Counted from the first letter of the stretch, positions 1-5,059 are shown. The stretch: 5,392 nt of DNA from Alphaproteobacteria bacterium (GCA_020442505.1 JAGRJZ010000139.1:1-5392); one strand, 5' to 3'. Notes: a model not told the origin generated them from the letters alone. Numbers and translations: made by a program.

Positions 1-399
1 AACGACAGCAAGGCCACCAACGCCGATGCCGCGGGGCGGGCGCTGGCCAGTATGCGCCATATTTACTGGATTGTCGGCGGGCGGGCGAAGGAAGGCGGGC
101 TGGACGCTCTGGCGCCTTATATGGACCGGATCCGGCATGCTTATCTGATCGGGGAGGCCGCGGAGGATTTTGGCGGCTGGTTGGATAATCACGGGGTTGC
201 GCATGATTTTTGCGGCACGCTCGACCGGGCCCTGGACGAGGCCCATCGGGCCGCTCAGCATGATCGCGGCCAGCCCGGTGGCGCGGGGGTTGTGCTGCTC
301 TCTCCGGCCTGCGCGTCCTTCGACCAGTTCAAAAACTTCGAGGAACGCGGCGATGCCTTTACCGCGCTGGTCGAGGCGCTGGAGGAGGATGCGGGGTGA
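1..399 (+). CDS. murD: MurD, UDP-N-acetylmuramoyl-L-alanine:D-glutamate ligase (3' part, start outside window)
   Basis: Open from the first base in frame 1 to TGA at 397-399, giving the last 132 residues. MurD is the cytoplasmic ATP-dependent ligase that adds D-glutamate to UDP-MurNAc-L-Ala in peptidoglycan precursor synthesis. Seen here: the NDSKATN motif at the very start of the window (residues 1-7 of the fragment), which in this family contacts substrate in the C-terminal domain; then IVGGRAKEGG, the usual GG-x-x-K loop; then LSPACASFDQFKNFEERG near the end, the family signature around the D-Glu site. The fragment thus covers the C-terminal (Mur ligase C) domain and ends at the normal place, shortly after that signature. 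The window cuts off the ATP-binding and UDP-MurNAc domains. The next intact gene is ftsW, its usual dcw-cluster partner, but about 400 bases of foreign-looking DNA separate them. Confidence 0.95.
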   Translation, partial: NDSKATNADAAGRALASMRHIYWIVGGRAKEGGLDALAPYMDRIRHAYLIGEAAEDFGGWLDNHGVAHDFCGTLDRALDEAHRAAQHDRGQPGGAGVVLLSPACASFDQFKNFEERGDAFTALVEALEEDAG

Positions 400-404
400 A
401 AAAT
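391..404 (+). repeat. Left copy of an imperfect direct repeat bracketing the inserted block
   Basis: GCGGGGTGAAAAAT spans the last codons and stop of murD. A near copy, GCGGCGTGAAGAAT, lies at 778-791 (12 of 14 identical) just before ftsW. In the second copy, TGA at 784-786 would serve as a murD-like stop 17 bases upstream of ftsW. This fits a duplication of the murD terminus around an insertion, but the repeat is short and imperfect, so chance is possible. Confidence 0.4.
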
Positions 405-408
405 TGAA

Positions 409-483
409 ACGCAATGTACGCAAAGTTTCGCAAAGTATTCTGCATCCAAAGAAAAACTTTGCGTGATTTTGCGGTCTTTGCGT
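409..483. repeat. Long imperfect inverted repeat made of CTTTGCG / CGCAAAG units
   Basis: The 28-nt arms 409-436 and 456-483 are complementary at 22 of 28 positions and separated by 19 nt. The right arm contains CTTTGCG (457-463), TTTTGCG (467-473) and CTTTGCG (476-482), a 9-10 nt period; the left arm carries CGCAAAG-type units in mirror order. Strings of this kind recur between genes in many unrelated bacteria (from memory), so I read it as a dispersed intergenic repeat. As RNA it could fold into a long hairpin after murD, but no T-run follows, so it is not a standard terminator. Confidence 0.7.
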
Positions 484-485
484 TA

Positions 486-496
486 AAGAATGAGAA
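486..496 (+). repeat. 11-bp exact direct repeat, first copy (second copy at 786-796)
   Basis: AAGAATGAGAA occurs at 486-496 and again at 786-796, exactly 300 bases apart. The two copies flank the CACGAAG units and the VOC pseudogene. The second copy supplies the last codons of the broken VOC frame and the purine-rich GAGAA lying 7 bases before the ftsW start. It may mark recombination or insertion edges. A-rich composition raises the odds of chance. Confidence 0.45.
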
Positions 497-497
497 C

Positions 498-521
498 CAC
501 GAAGACACGAAGTGCACGAAG
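498..521 (+). repeat. Three short tandem CACGAAG units
   Basis: CACGAAG occurs at 498-504, 506-512 and 515-521, a period of 8-9 nt. The phrase 'ACCACGAAGACACGAAG' is a recurrent intergenic motif in many bacterial genomes (from memory) and is often found next to CTTTGCG strings, as here. Function unknown. It sits directly upstream of the broken VOC gene, so it may have travelled with it. Confidence 0.65.
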
Positions 522-550
522 ATATTGATTGAAAAGTCGGGTGAAATCAC

Positions 551-800
551 ATGGAACAACGATTAAGTGTCATCGCTCTTGGTGTCAGTGACTTGGGTAA
601 AGCGCGTGCGTTTTCTGATGCATTGGGGTGGAAAGTCGCTTCAGAAGATCAGCCCGATGAAATTGTCTGTTACAATAGCCTACAATGTCCGCACAGAAGA
701 TGAGGTAGATCAGGTTTTGTTAGAAGCGGAAAAGGCCGGTGGTAAAATTATAAAGCCAGGACAAAAGGTCTTTTGGGGCGGCGTGAAGAATGAGAAATAA
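551..800 (+). pseudogene. VOC (glyoxalase/bleomycin-resistance fold) family gene, broken by internal and 3' deletions
   Basis: ATG at 551 opens a frame (MEQRLSVIALGVSDLGKARAF..., then LGWKVASEDQPDEIVCYN) that is a clear first beta-alpha-beta half of a single-domain VOC protein. It stops at TGA 701-703. From about 675 the homology continues in the +1 frame (TIAYNVRTEDEVDQ, then EAEKAGGKIIKPGQKVFWGG) to TAA at 798-800. The join lacks roughly 30-40 residues expected in this family (the strand with the LYPRE-like segment). After FWGG the usual tail (a YSGYF.DPDGH-like metal-site strand) is missing and replaced by VKNEK. With both the middle and the last strand gone and a frameshift, no working VOC domain can form. 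VOC proteins include glyoxalases, dioxygenases and antibiotic-binding proteins; which one this was cannot be told. The codons are clearly more A+T-rich than in murD or ftsW, suggesting transfer. A read-through start at 567 in the second frame is not a convincing gene. Confidence 0.85.
778..791 (+). repeat. Right copy of the imperfect murD-terminus repeat
   Basis: GCGGCGTGAAGAAT resembles 391-404 at 12 of 14 positions. It overlaps the point where VOC homology ends (after FWGG). If this was the original murD end, the ancestral murD-ftsW spacer would have been 17 nt (787-803), normal for this cluster. Confidence 0.4.
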
Positions 801-803
801 ATT

Positions 804-1943
804 ATGACCCCGCTTTTCTCTCGCACCGATAATTCCGTTTTGAGCCGCTGGTGGTGGACGGTGGATCGCGGCTTGCTGGCCGCGGTGGGAGCGTTGATCG
901 TCGCGGGGATCTTTCTGGTCGCGACGGCCAGCCCTCCGGTCGCGGAGCGGGTGGGGCTGAGCCCGTATCATTTCATTATTCGGCATCTGATGTTTTTGGG
1001 CCCGGCGCTGATGATTTTGCTGGGCGTATCGCTTCTGCCGCCGCGTTGGGTCTGGCGGCTGGCGTCTTTGGGCCTGGTCGCCAGCATTTTTGCGATGGTG
1101 CTGGTTCTGTTTGTCGGGACGGAGATCAAGGGCGCGCAGCGCTGGCTTCCGATGCCTGGGTTTTCGCTGCAGCCCAGCGAATTCATGAAGCCTGCTTTTG
1201 CCGTGACGGCGGCGTGGTTTCTGGCGTTTCAGAAGGAATCTCCGCGTTTTCCCGGGAACAAGATCGCCGTTGGACTGTTCGCGTTGGTGCTGGGGCTTTT
1301 GGTTTTGCAGCCGGATTTCGGGATGAGCGTCGTCACCAGCGCGATTTTCGGGGTCCAGCTTTTTCTGGCCGGCCTGCCGTGGATTGCCGTGGGGGGGCTT
1401 GTTCTCTTGGCCGCGCTCGGCGGGGTTGGCGCGTATTTTGGCTTTGCCCACGTACGCAGCCGCGTGGACCGGTTTTTAGATCCGGAAAGCGGCGACAATT
1501 ATCAGGTCGATAAAGCCATCGACGCGTTCCAGAACGGCGGCGCGTTCGGCACCGGCCCGGGGCAGGGGAGCGTGAAGTTGTCCTTGCCCGACGCGCATGC
1601 CGATTTTATCTTCGCCGTCGCGGGGGAGGAAATGGGCCTGATTGCCGTGATGGCGCTGACGGGTCTGTTCGCTTTTATCGTCTTGCGCGGCTTCAGCCGG
1701 GCAATGGACAGCAGCGATTTGTTCATCGTGCTGGCGGTGGGGGGGCTTCTGACCATGTTCGGAACGCAGACCTTGATCCATATGGGCTCGTCGGTGCATT
1801 TGCTGCCGGCCAAGGGGATGACGTTGCCTTTTATCTCTTACGGCGGGTCGTCCCTCTGGGCGGTGTCCTTCGGGATGGGAATGGTGCTGGCGTTGACCCG
1901 GCGGCAGATCCGGCGCGGCGGCATAACGCGCGGGCGTCGATGA
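804..1943 (+). CDS. ftsW: FtsW, septal peptidoglycan polymerase (SEDS family)
   Basis: 379 residues, normal length. FtsW is the integral-membrane SEDS glycosyltransferase of the divisome that polymerises lipid II together with the class B PBP FtsI. Visible: a short cytoplasmic N-terminus ending RWWWTVDR; about ten hydrophobic helices, the first at roughly residues 23-42; KGAQRW (109-114); QPSEFMK (123-129); QPDFG (169-173); the large extracellular loop with RVDRFLDP (220-227); and LPDAHADFIFA (261-271), whose Asp267 matches the essential catalytic aspartate of SEDS proteins. The C-terminal signature LPAKGMTLPFISYGGSS covers 334-350, followed by a basic cytoplasmic tail. The start at 804 gives the expected alphaproteobacterial N-terminus, and GAGAA (792-796) is a weak ribosome site. 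The position before the LPAKG motif, usually Asn in the family (N-x-G), is His326 here. ftsW is not followed by murG/murC but by mutL, so the dcw cluster is broken downstream. Confidence 0.96.
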   Translation: MTPLFSRTDNSVLSRWWWTVDRGLLAAVGALIVAGIFLVATASPPVAERVGLSPYHFIIRHLMFLGPALMILLGVSLLPPRWVWRLASLGLVASIFAMVLVLFVGTEIKGAQRWLPMPGFSLQPSEFMKPAFAVTAAWFLAFQKESPRFPGNKIAVGLFALVLGLLVLQPDFGMSVVTSAIFGVQLFLAGLPWIAVGGLVLLAALGGVGAYFGFAHVRSRVDRFLDPESGDNYQVDKAIDAFQNGGAFGTGPGQGSVKLSLPDAHADFIFAVAGEEMGLIAVMALTGLFAFIVLRGFSRAMDSSDLFIVLAVGGLLTMFGTQTLIHMGSSVHLLPAKGMTLPFISYGGSSLWAVSFGMGMVLALTRRQIRRGGITRGRR

Positions 1944-1985
1944 TCGCGCCCTTTATTTCTGAATGTCGGGCGTTTTCTTTCCCGC

Positions 1986-2005
1986 GGCGATCCTTTATGA
2001 TCGCC
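1986..2005. promoter_or_regulatory. 7-bp perfect stem with 6-nt loop just before the mutL start
   Basis: GGCGATC (1986-1992) and GATCGCC (1999-2005) are perfect inverted repeats around CTTTAT. The stem ends two bases before the mutL ATG at 2008, in the 64-base ftsW-mutL gap. No T-run follows, so it is not a classical terminator. It could be an operator dyad or an RNA hairpin limiting mutL translation. No Shine-Dalgarno is visible for mutL. The role is inferred only from position. Confidence 0.35.
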
Positions 2006-2007
2006 TC

Positions 2008-3810
2008 ATGCGAATCCGACATTTACCAGAAACGTTGATTAACCAGATCGCGGCGGGCGAGGTCATCGAGCGACCGGCCGCGGCCGTGAAGGAGCTGGTG
2101 GAAAACGCGATCGACGCCGGGGCGGACCGGATTACGGTCGATATTCGCAACGGGGGAAAAAGCATGATCCGCGTGACGGATAACGGCGGCGGGATGACTC
2201 CGGAAGAGATGCAGGCCGCGCTGGACCGGCACGCGACGTCGAAGCTGCCGGGGGACGATCTGCTGAACATCGCGCATTTAGGGTTCCGGGGGGAGGCGTT
2301 GCCCTCGATCGGCGCGGTCAGCCGTATGACGATCCGGAGCTGCCGAAACCACGAAGGCTGGGAGCTATCGGTCGCGGGCGGAAAAAAGTCGGATCTCACG
2401 CCTTGCGCCCATCCCGAGGGGACCGTGATCACGGTGCGGGATCTGTTCTATGCCACCCCGGCGCGCTTGAAATTCCTGAAAACGGACCGGGCGGAATACG
2501 GCGCGGTCAAGGATACGCTCTCCCGGCTGGCCATGGCGTTTCCGGCCGTCGGCTTTACGCTGGTTCATGACGAGAAAACGGTTCTTTCGGTTCCGCCGGG
2601 GCAAAACCACAAGGAGCGTCTGGCCGATTTACTGGGGCGGGATTTTTACGACAACGCGCTCAGCATCGAAGCCGCGCGGGAGGACGTTCATCTGTCCGGC
2701 TATGCGAGTTTGCCGACCTATAATCGCGGCACCAGCCAGCATCAATATCTGTTCGTCAACGGGCGGCCGGTCCGGGATAAGCTGATATTGGGCAGTTTGC
2801 GGGGCGCTTATAGCGACGTGCTGGCGCATGACCGGCACGCGGTCGCGGCCTTGTTCGTGACTCTGCCTGCCGAGCAGGTCGACGTGAACGTTCACCCGGC
2901 CAAGGCGGAGGTCCGCTTTCGCGACGCGGCGTTGGTGCGCGGCCTGATCGTGAGCGCGATTAAGCATACCTTGCACGAGAACGGCCAGCGGGCAAGCTCT
3001 ACCGTGTCGTTGCAGGCGTTGGGGCGCATGCAAGCCTCTTCTCTTCCTTTGTCATCTCCACGGACTCAAGGCTCTGGGAGCTTTTATCCTTCATACCAAC
3101 ATGGTTCGCGTTTTCGCGGGAATGACAATGCGCATCGCCAGCTTTCCGAATCTGTTCACGAATTTTATAGCCCCTTCGCCCCTGCGGCCCGGAAGGAGGA
3201 AATCGCTCCGCCGCAGGAAGCTGTGCACCATCCGCTGGGCGCCGCGCGGGCGCAGATTCATGAAAACTATATCGTCGCGCAGACGGAAGACGGGTTGGTG
3301 ATCGTTGATCAGCACGCCGCGCATGAACGTTTGACTTATGAAAGATTCAAGGGGCAGGTCGCGCAAAACGGGATCGAACGGCAGGGGCTTTTGACCCCGG
3401 AGATTGTGGAGCTGGGCGACACGGATAGGGATCGTCTGCTAGTCTGTGCGCCTGATTTGTCGCGTCTGGGGCTTGAGATCGAGCCCTTCGGCCCAGGGGC
3501 CGTGGCCGTGCAGGCCGTGCCCGCGCTGTTGGGCGGGCGGGCCGATATTCCGGGCCTGATTCGGGATCTGTGCGACGAGCTCGCCGCGCAGGGCAGCGCG
3601 CAGGGGCTGGAGGACCGGATCAACGACGTGCTTTCGACCATGGCGTGCCATGGCTCCGTGCGATCCGGGCGGCGTTTGACCACGGAGGAAATGAACGCCT
3701 TGCTCCGCCAGATGGAGGAAAACCCTAAAACCGGCCAGTGCAACCACGGTCGCCCGACTTATATCGCCCTGAAACTCGCGGATATCGAAAAATTGTTTGG
3801 ACGGAGGTAA
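2008..3810 (+). CDS. mutL: MutL, DNA mismatch repair protein with endonuclease motif
   Basis: 600 residues from ATG 2008. An in-frame ATG at 1963 would add 15 residues (MSGVFFPAAILYDRL) not typical of MutL; starting at 2008 gives the standard MRIRHLPETLINQIAAGE. MutL links MutS mismatch recognition to strand removal. The N-terminal GHKL ATPase is complete: Glu29 (catalytic base) and Asn33 in KELVENAIDAG, DNGGGM (58-63), RHATSKL (74-80), GFRGEAL (92-98). The C-terminal dimerisation/nuclease domain has DQHAAHERLTYE at 434-445, a perfect match to DQHA-x2-E-x4-E, plus ACHGSVRSG (from 546) and CNHGRPT (578-584), the other metal-site motifs. It is therefore predicted to nick DNA itself, as in bacteria without MutH. 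Linker residues about 348-375 are encoded by an inserted palindromic repeat (3049-3128), yet the frame stays open. The last codons contain the ribosome site of the next gene. Confidence 0.97.
   Translation: MRIRHLPETLINQIAAGEVIERPAAAVKELVENAIDAGADRITVDIRNGGKSMIRVTDNGGGMTPEEMQAALDRHATSKLPGDDLLNIAHLGFRGEALPSIGAVSRMTIRSCRNHEGWELSVAGGKKSDLTPCAHPEGTVITVRDLFYATPARLKFLKTDRAEYGAVKDTLSRLAMAFPAVGFTLVHDEKTVLSVPPGQNHKERLADLLGRDFYDNALSIEAAREDVHLSGYASLPTYNRGTSQHQYLFVNGRPVRDKLILGSLRGAYSDVLAHDRHAVAALFVTLPAEQVDVNVHPAKAEVRFRDAALVRGLIVSAIKHTLHENGQRASSTVSLQALGRMQASSLPLSSPRTQGSGSFYPSYQHGSRFRGNDNAHRQLSESVHEFYSPFAPAARKEEIAPPQEAVHHPLGAARAQIHENYIVAQTEDGLVIVDQHAAHERLTYERFKGQVAQNGIERQGLLTPEIVELGDTDRDRLLVCAPDLSRLGLEIEPFGPGAVAVQAVPALLGGRADIPGLIRDLCDELAAQGSAQGLEDRINDVLSTMACHGSVRSGRRLTTEEMNALLRQMEENPKTGQCNHGRPTYIALKLADIEKLFGRR
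3049..3128. repeat. Palindromic dispersed repeat ('SRFRGND' type) inserted in frame in mutL
   Basis: The ends are inverted: TTGTCATCTCC (3049-3059) against GGGAATGACAA (3118-3128), 9 of 11 paired. Inside are GCTCTGGGAGC (3071-3081) and CGCGTTTTCGCG (3107-3118), both short dyads. The complementary strand begins TTGTCATTCCCGCGAAAACG, which is very like the common bacterial intergenic repeat 'GTCATTCCCGCGAAAGCGGGAAT'. Translated in the mutL frame it gives LSSPRTQGSG then GSRFRGNDN, the peptide this repeat yields when it lands in genes. It occupies the flexible linker between the ATPase and C-terminal domains, where added residues are tolerated. This resembles the way Rickettsia palindromic elements enter genes, but it is not claimed to be that family. 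Confidence 0.85.
3803..3807 (+). promoter_or_regulatory. Strong Shine-Dalgarno inside the end of mutL
   Basis: GGAGG lies within the last codons of mutL, overlapping the Arg codons before TAA, and sits 10 bases before the ATG at 3818. It fixes the start of the membrane-protein gene and suggests translational coupling to mutL. Confidence 0.75.
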
Positions 3811-3817
3811 ATAAGAG

Positions 3818-4369
3818 ATGATCGCAGAAACAACACCCCCTAATAAAAAAATTCTGGCCGTTTATATTGCTCTGGCCGTTTCGCTTTTGCTGGGGTTCGT
3901 GCCGCATATGGCGTTCTCCTGCGCGGCCTTGTTCGGGATGGTCGGGACGATGGTTCTGGCCTATGTCTTTCGGGCCGAGGACAAAGATACGGCCGAGGAG
4001 GCCGACGGGCTGGTCGCGCATCACATGACCTGGATTATCCGGACGGTCTGGATCGTGGTTTTGTTCGCGCATGTGACGATCGTCGCGGGCGCGCTCTATA
4101 TGATCCCCCGGATCGACAACGCGCCGATGGATTCCTGCGTTCAGGCCATCGCCGCGGGGCTGACCCCCGACAACCCGGATTATAAGGCCGCCAACGCGCT
4201 GGTACAGCCTTGCCTCCCCGGCTTTATCGAAACGAACTGGCGCGTTTTTATGATATCTCTTCTGATCAGCGGCGGACCGTTGGTGCTGTATGTCCTGTAC
4301 CGCTGGGGGAAGGGGATTTCCGCCGCGTGGAAGGGCGCCCGTCTTGCAAAACTGAAAAGCTGGTTTTAG
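3818..4369 (+). CDS. Four-helix inner-membrane protein resembling DUF4870
   Basis: 183 residues; function not known. Hydrophobic segments at about 12-30, 33-51, 73-95 and 143-161. Lys10-Lys11 before helix 1, RAEDKD after helix 2 and the very basic tail (RWGKG...KGARLAKLKSW) place both ends in the cytoplasm by the positive-inside rule. That leaves the 98-141 loop in the periplasm, carrying exactly two loop cysteines, Cys107 and Cys132, which could form a disulfide. The GLVAHHMTWIIRTVWI stretch (64-79) resembles the H-F-x-x-Q-I-R-T-F-W pattern of DUF4870/Tic20-like small membrane proteins; this assignment is from memory and moderate. The gene starts 7 bases after the mutL stop, and its own stop overlaps the hemJ ribosome site, so it is co-expressed with mutL and hemJ. 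Its closest functional partner is more likely the membrane enzyme HemJ than MutL, but that is inference from order only. Confidence 0.85.
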   Translation: MIAETTPPNKKILAVYIALAVSLLLGFVPHMAFSCAALFGMVGTMVLAYVFRAEDKDTAEEADGLVAHHMTWIIRTVWIVVLFAHVTIVAGALYMIPRIDNAPMDSCVQAIAAGLTPDNPDYKAANALVQPCLPGFIETNWRVFMISLLISGGPLVLYVLYRWGKGISAAWKGARLAKLKSWF

Positions 4370-4372
4370 GAG
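4368..4372 (+). promoter_or_regulatory. Shine-Dalgarno that sets the hemJ start at 4383
   Basis: AGGAG overlaps the TAG stop of the preceding gene (4367-4369). It is 10 bases from ATG 4383 but only 1 base from the in-frame TTG at 4374. ATG 4383 is therefore the right start, and coupling to the upstream gene is likely. Confidence 0.75.
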
Positions 4373-4382
4373 ATTGATTCCC

Positions 4383-4829
4383 ATGGCCGCATTTTTGCTG
4401 GACCATTATCTGACGTTGAAGGCTTTGCACCTGATCGCCGTGATGGCTTGGATGGCGGGGCTTTTGTATCTGCCGCGGCTGTTCGTTTATCACGCCGGCG
4501 CGGCGAAGGGATCGGAGGCCTCCGAGACCTTCAAGGTCATGGAATTCAAGCTGTTGCGCTATATCATGACCCCGGCTTCGGTCGCGGCGTGGGGGGTCGG
4601 GGGGCTGATGCTTTGGGCCAATCCGGCGCTTTTGATGGCGCCGTGGATGCACGTAAAGCTGCTATGCGTTGTGCTGATGACGGTGTTCCATCATATGCTT
4701 ATGATCTGGCGCAAGAGGTTTGCCCGCGATGAAAACCGGCATAGCGCGGGTTTTTACCGCAGGTGGAACGAAGCTCCGACGATTTTGATGATCGTCATTA
4801 TCGTGATGGCGGTCGTGGAGCCGTTTTGA
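4383..4829 (+). CDS. hemJ: HemJ, protoporphyrinogen IX oxidase (membrane, oxygen-independent type)
   Basis: 148 residues from ATG 4383, the usual length of the HemJ/UPF0093 family. HemJ oxidises protoporphyrinogen IX to protoporphyrin IX, the step before ferrochelatase, in the inner membrane, and replaces HemG/HemY in most alphaproteobacteria. Family features seen: LKALHLIAVMAWMAGLLYLPRL at the N-terminus (His16 is the invariant histidine), ME-x-x-LLR-x-IMTPA (53-65), WMHVKLL (88-94) with His90 and Lys92, then RR-x-NE-x-PT (126-133) and a final hydrophobic helix ending EPF, where family members usually have KPF. Four transmembrane helices are predictable by eye. In many alphaproteobacteria hemJ stands near hemE or rho; here it closes a mutL-membrane protein-hemJ unit. 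The short dyad CCGTTT/AAACGG (4821-4834) spans its stop but has no T-run, so a terminator is not clear. Confidence 0.93.
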   Translation: MAAFLLDHYLTLKALHLIAVMAWMAGLLYLPRLFVYHAGAAKGSEASETFKVMEFKLLRYIMTPASVAAWGVGGLMLWANPALLMAPWMHVKLLCVVLMTVFHHMLMIWRKRFARDENRHSAGFYRRWNEAPTILMIVIIVMAVVEPF

Positions 4830-4963
4830 AACGGAGCGGGGGAGTGGCGTTCGGATTATTTCGGTCCCTTCGAACGGGGCGGGTATTCTGCCGAAGCAGG
4901 GGAGTAGCATACCGGCATATTTGGTTCAGGAGAGAAGTCCGGGACAACAGGAGGATAGTGTTC

Positions 4964-4974
4964 GGGGGGGGGGG
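4964..4974 (+). repeat. Run of eleven G
   Basis: An uninterrupted G11 tract in the hemJ-pcm gap, roughly 65 bases upstream of a possible -35 box and about 170 bases before pcm. Such runs are prone to slipped-strand length change and also to sequencing or assembly error. No open frame of interest crosses it. Confidence 0.9.
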
Positions 4975-4986
4975 CGGTTCTGTTGA

Positions 4987-5001
4987 AAAATCGTCGATTT
5001 T
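4987..5001. promoter_or_regulatory. Perfect 7-bp dyad AAAATCG-T-CGATTTT
   Basis: AAAATCG (4987-4993) and CGATTTT (4995-5001) are exact inverted repeats around one T. The size and A/T-rich arms suit an operator for a dimeric regulator better than an RNA hairpin. It lies about 30 bases upstream of the possible pcm -35 box. No regulator is identified. Confidence 0.35.
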
Positions 5002-5030
5002 ATGCTCTGTCATGGTCAAGACTCCATCTT

Positions 5031-5059
5031 TTGACATAGCGTATCACTCATTTTGAAGA
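5031..5059 (+). promoter_or_regulatory. Possible sigma70-type promoter for pcm
   Basis: TTGACA at 5031-5036 matches the -35 consensus exactly. The best-spaced -10 (17 nt) is TGAAGA at 5054-5059, a poor match. TGTCA (5008-5012) and TGACA (5032-5036), with inner AAGA/TCTT (5018-5021/5027-5030), form an imperfect dyad overlapping the -35. A transcript from here would have a leader of about 80 bases before pcm. Confidence 0.35.

Noticed and set aside
409..483. CRISPR array or rho-independent terminator
   Set aside because: Units are only 7-10 nt with no spacers, and no T-run follows the stem.
567..800. A 77-residue frame as an independent small gene
   Set aside because: Its first 30-odd residues are the out-of-frame reading of the VOC N-terminus; only the second part is homologous. 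It is one half of the broken VOC gene.
720..1451. 243-residue minus-strand frame opposite ftsW
   Set aside because: Arg/Gln/Pro-rich shadow of the G+C-rich ftsW gene; no independent signal.
1963..2007. Upstream ATG as the mutL start
   Set aside because: It adds 15 residues not seen in MutL proteins and has no ribosome site; ATG 2008 gives the canonical N-terminus.
1940..2035. Short ATGA-overlapping frame after ftsW (about 31 residues)
   Set aside because: No family resemblance, and it runs over the mutL start and the hairpin. Overlap with the ftsW stop is probably chance.
3049..3128. Insertion sequence or intein in mutL
   Set aside because: Far too short, no transposase or splicing motifs; it matches a palindromic repeat instead.
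4374..4382. TTG start for hemJ
   Set aside because: Only one base separates it from AGGAG, whereas ATG 4383 has proper spacing and gives the usual HemJ start.
4763..5056. 97-residue frame crossing the G11 run, and overlapping minus-strand frames at 4798-5037 and 5016-5207
   Set aside because: Compositionally biased translations, no recognisable domain; they overlap hemJ, the promoter region or pcm. Treated as chance frames.
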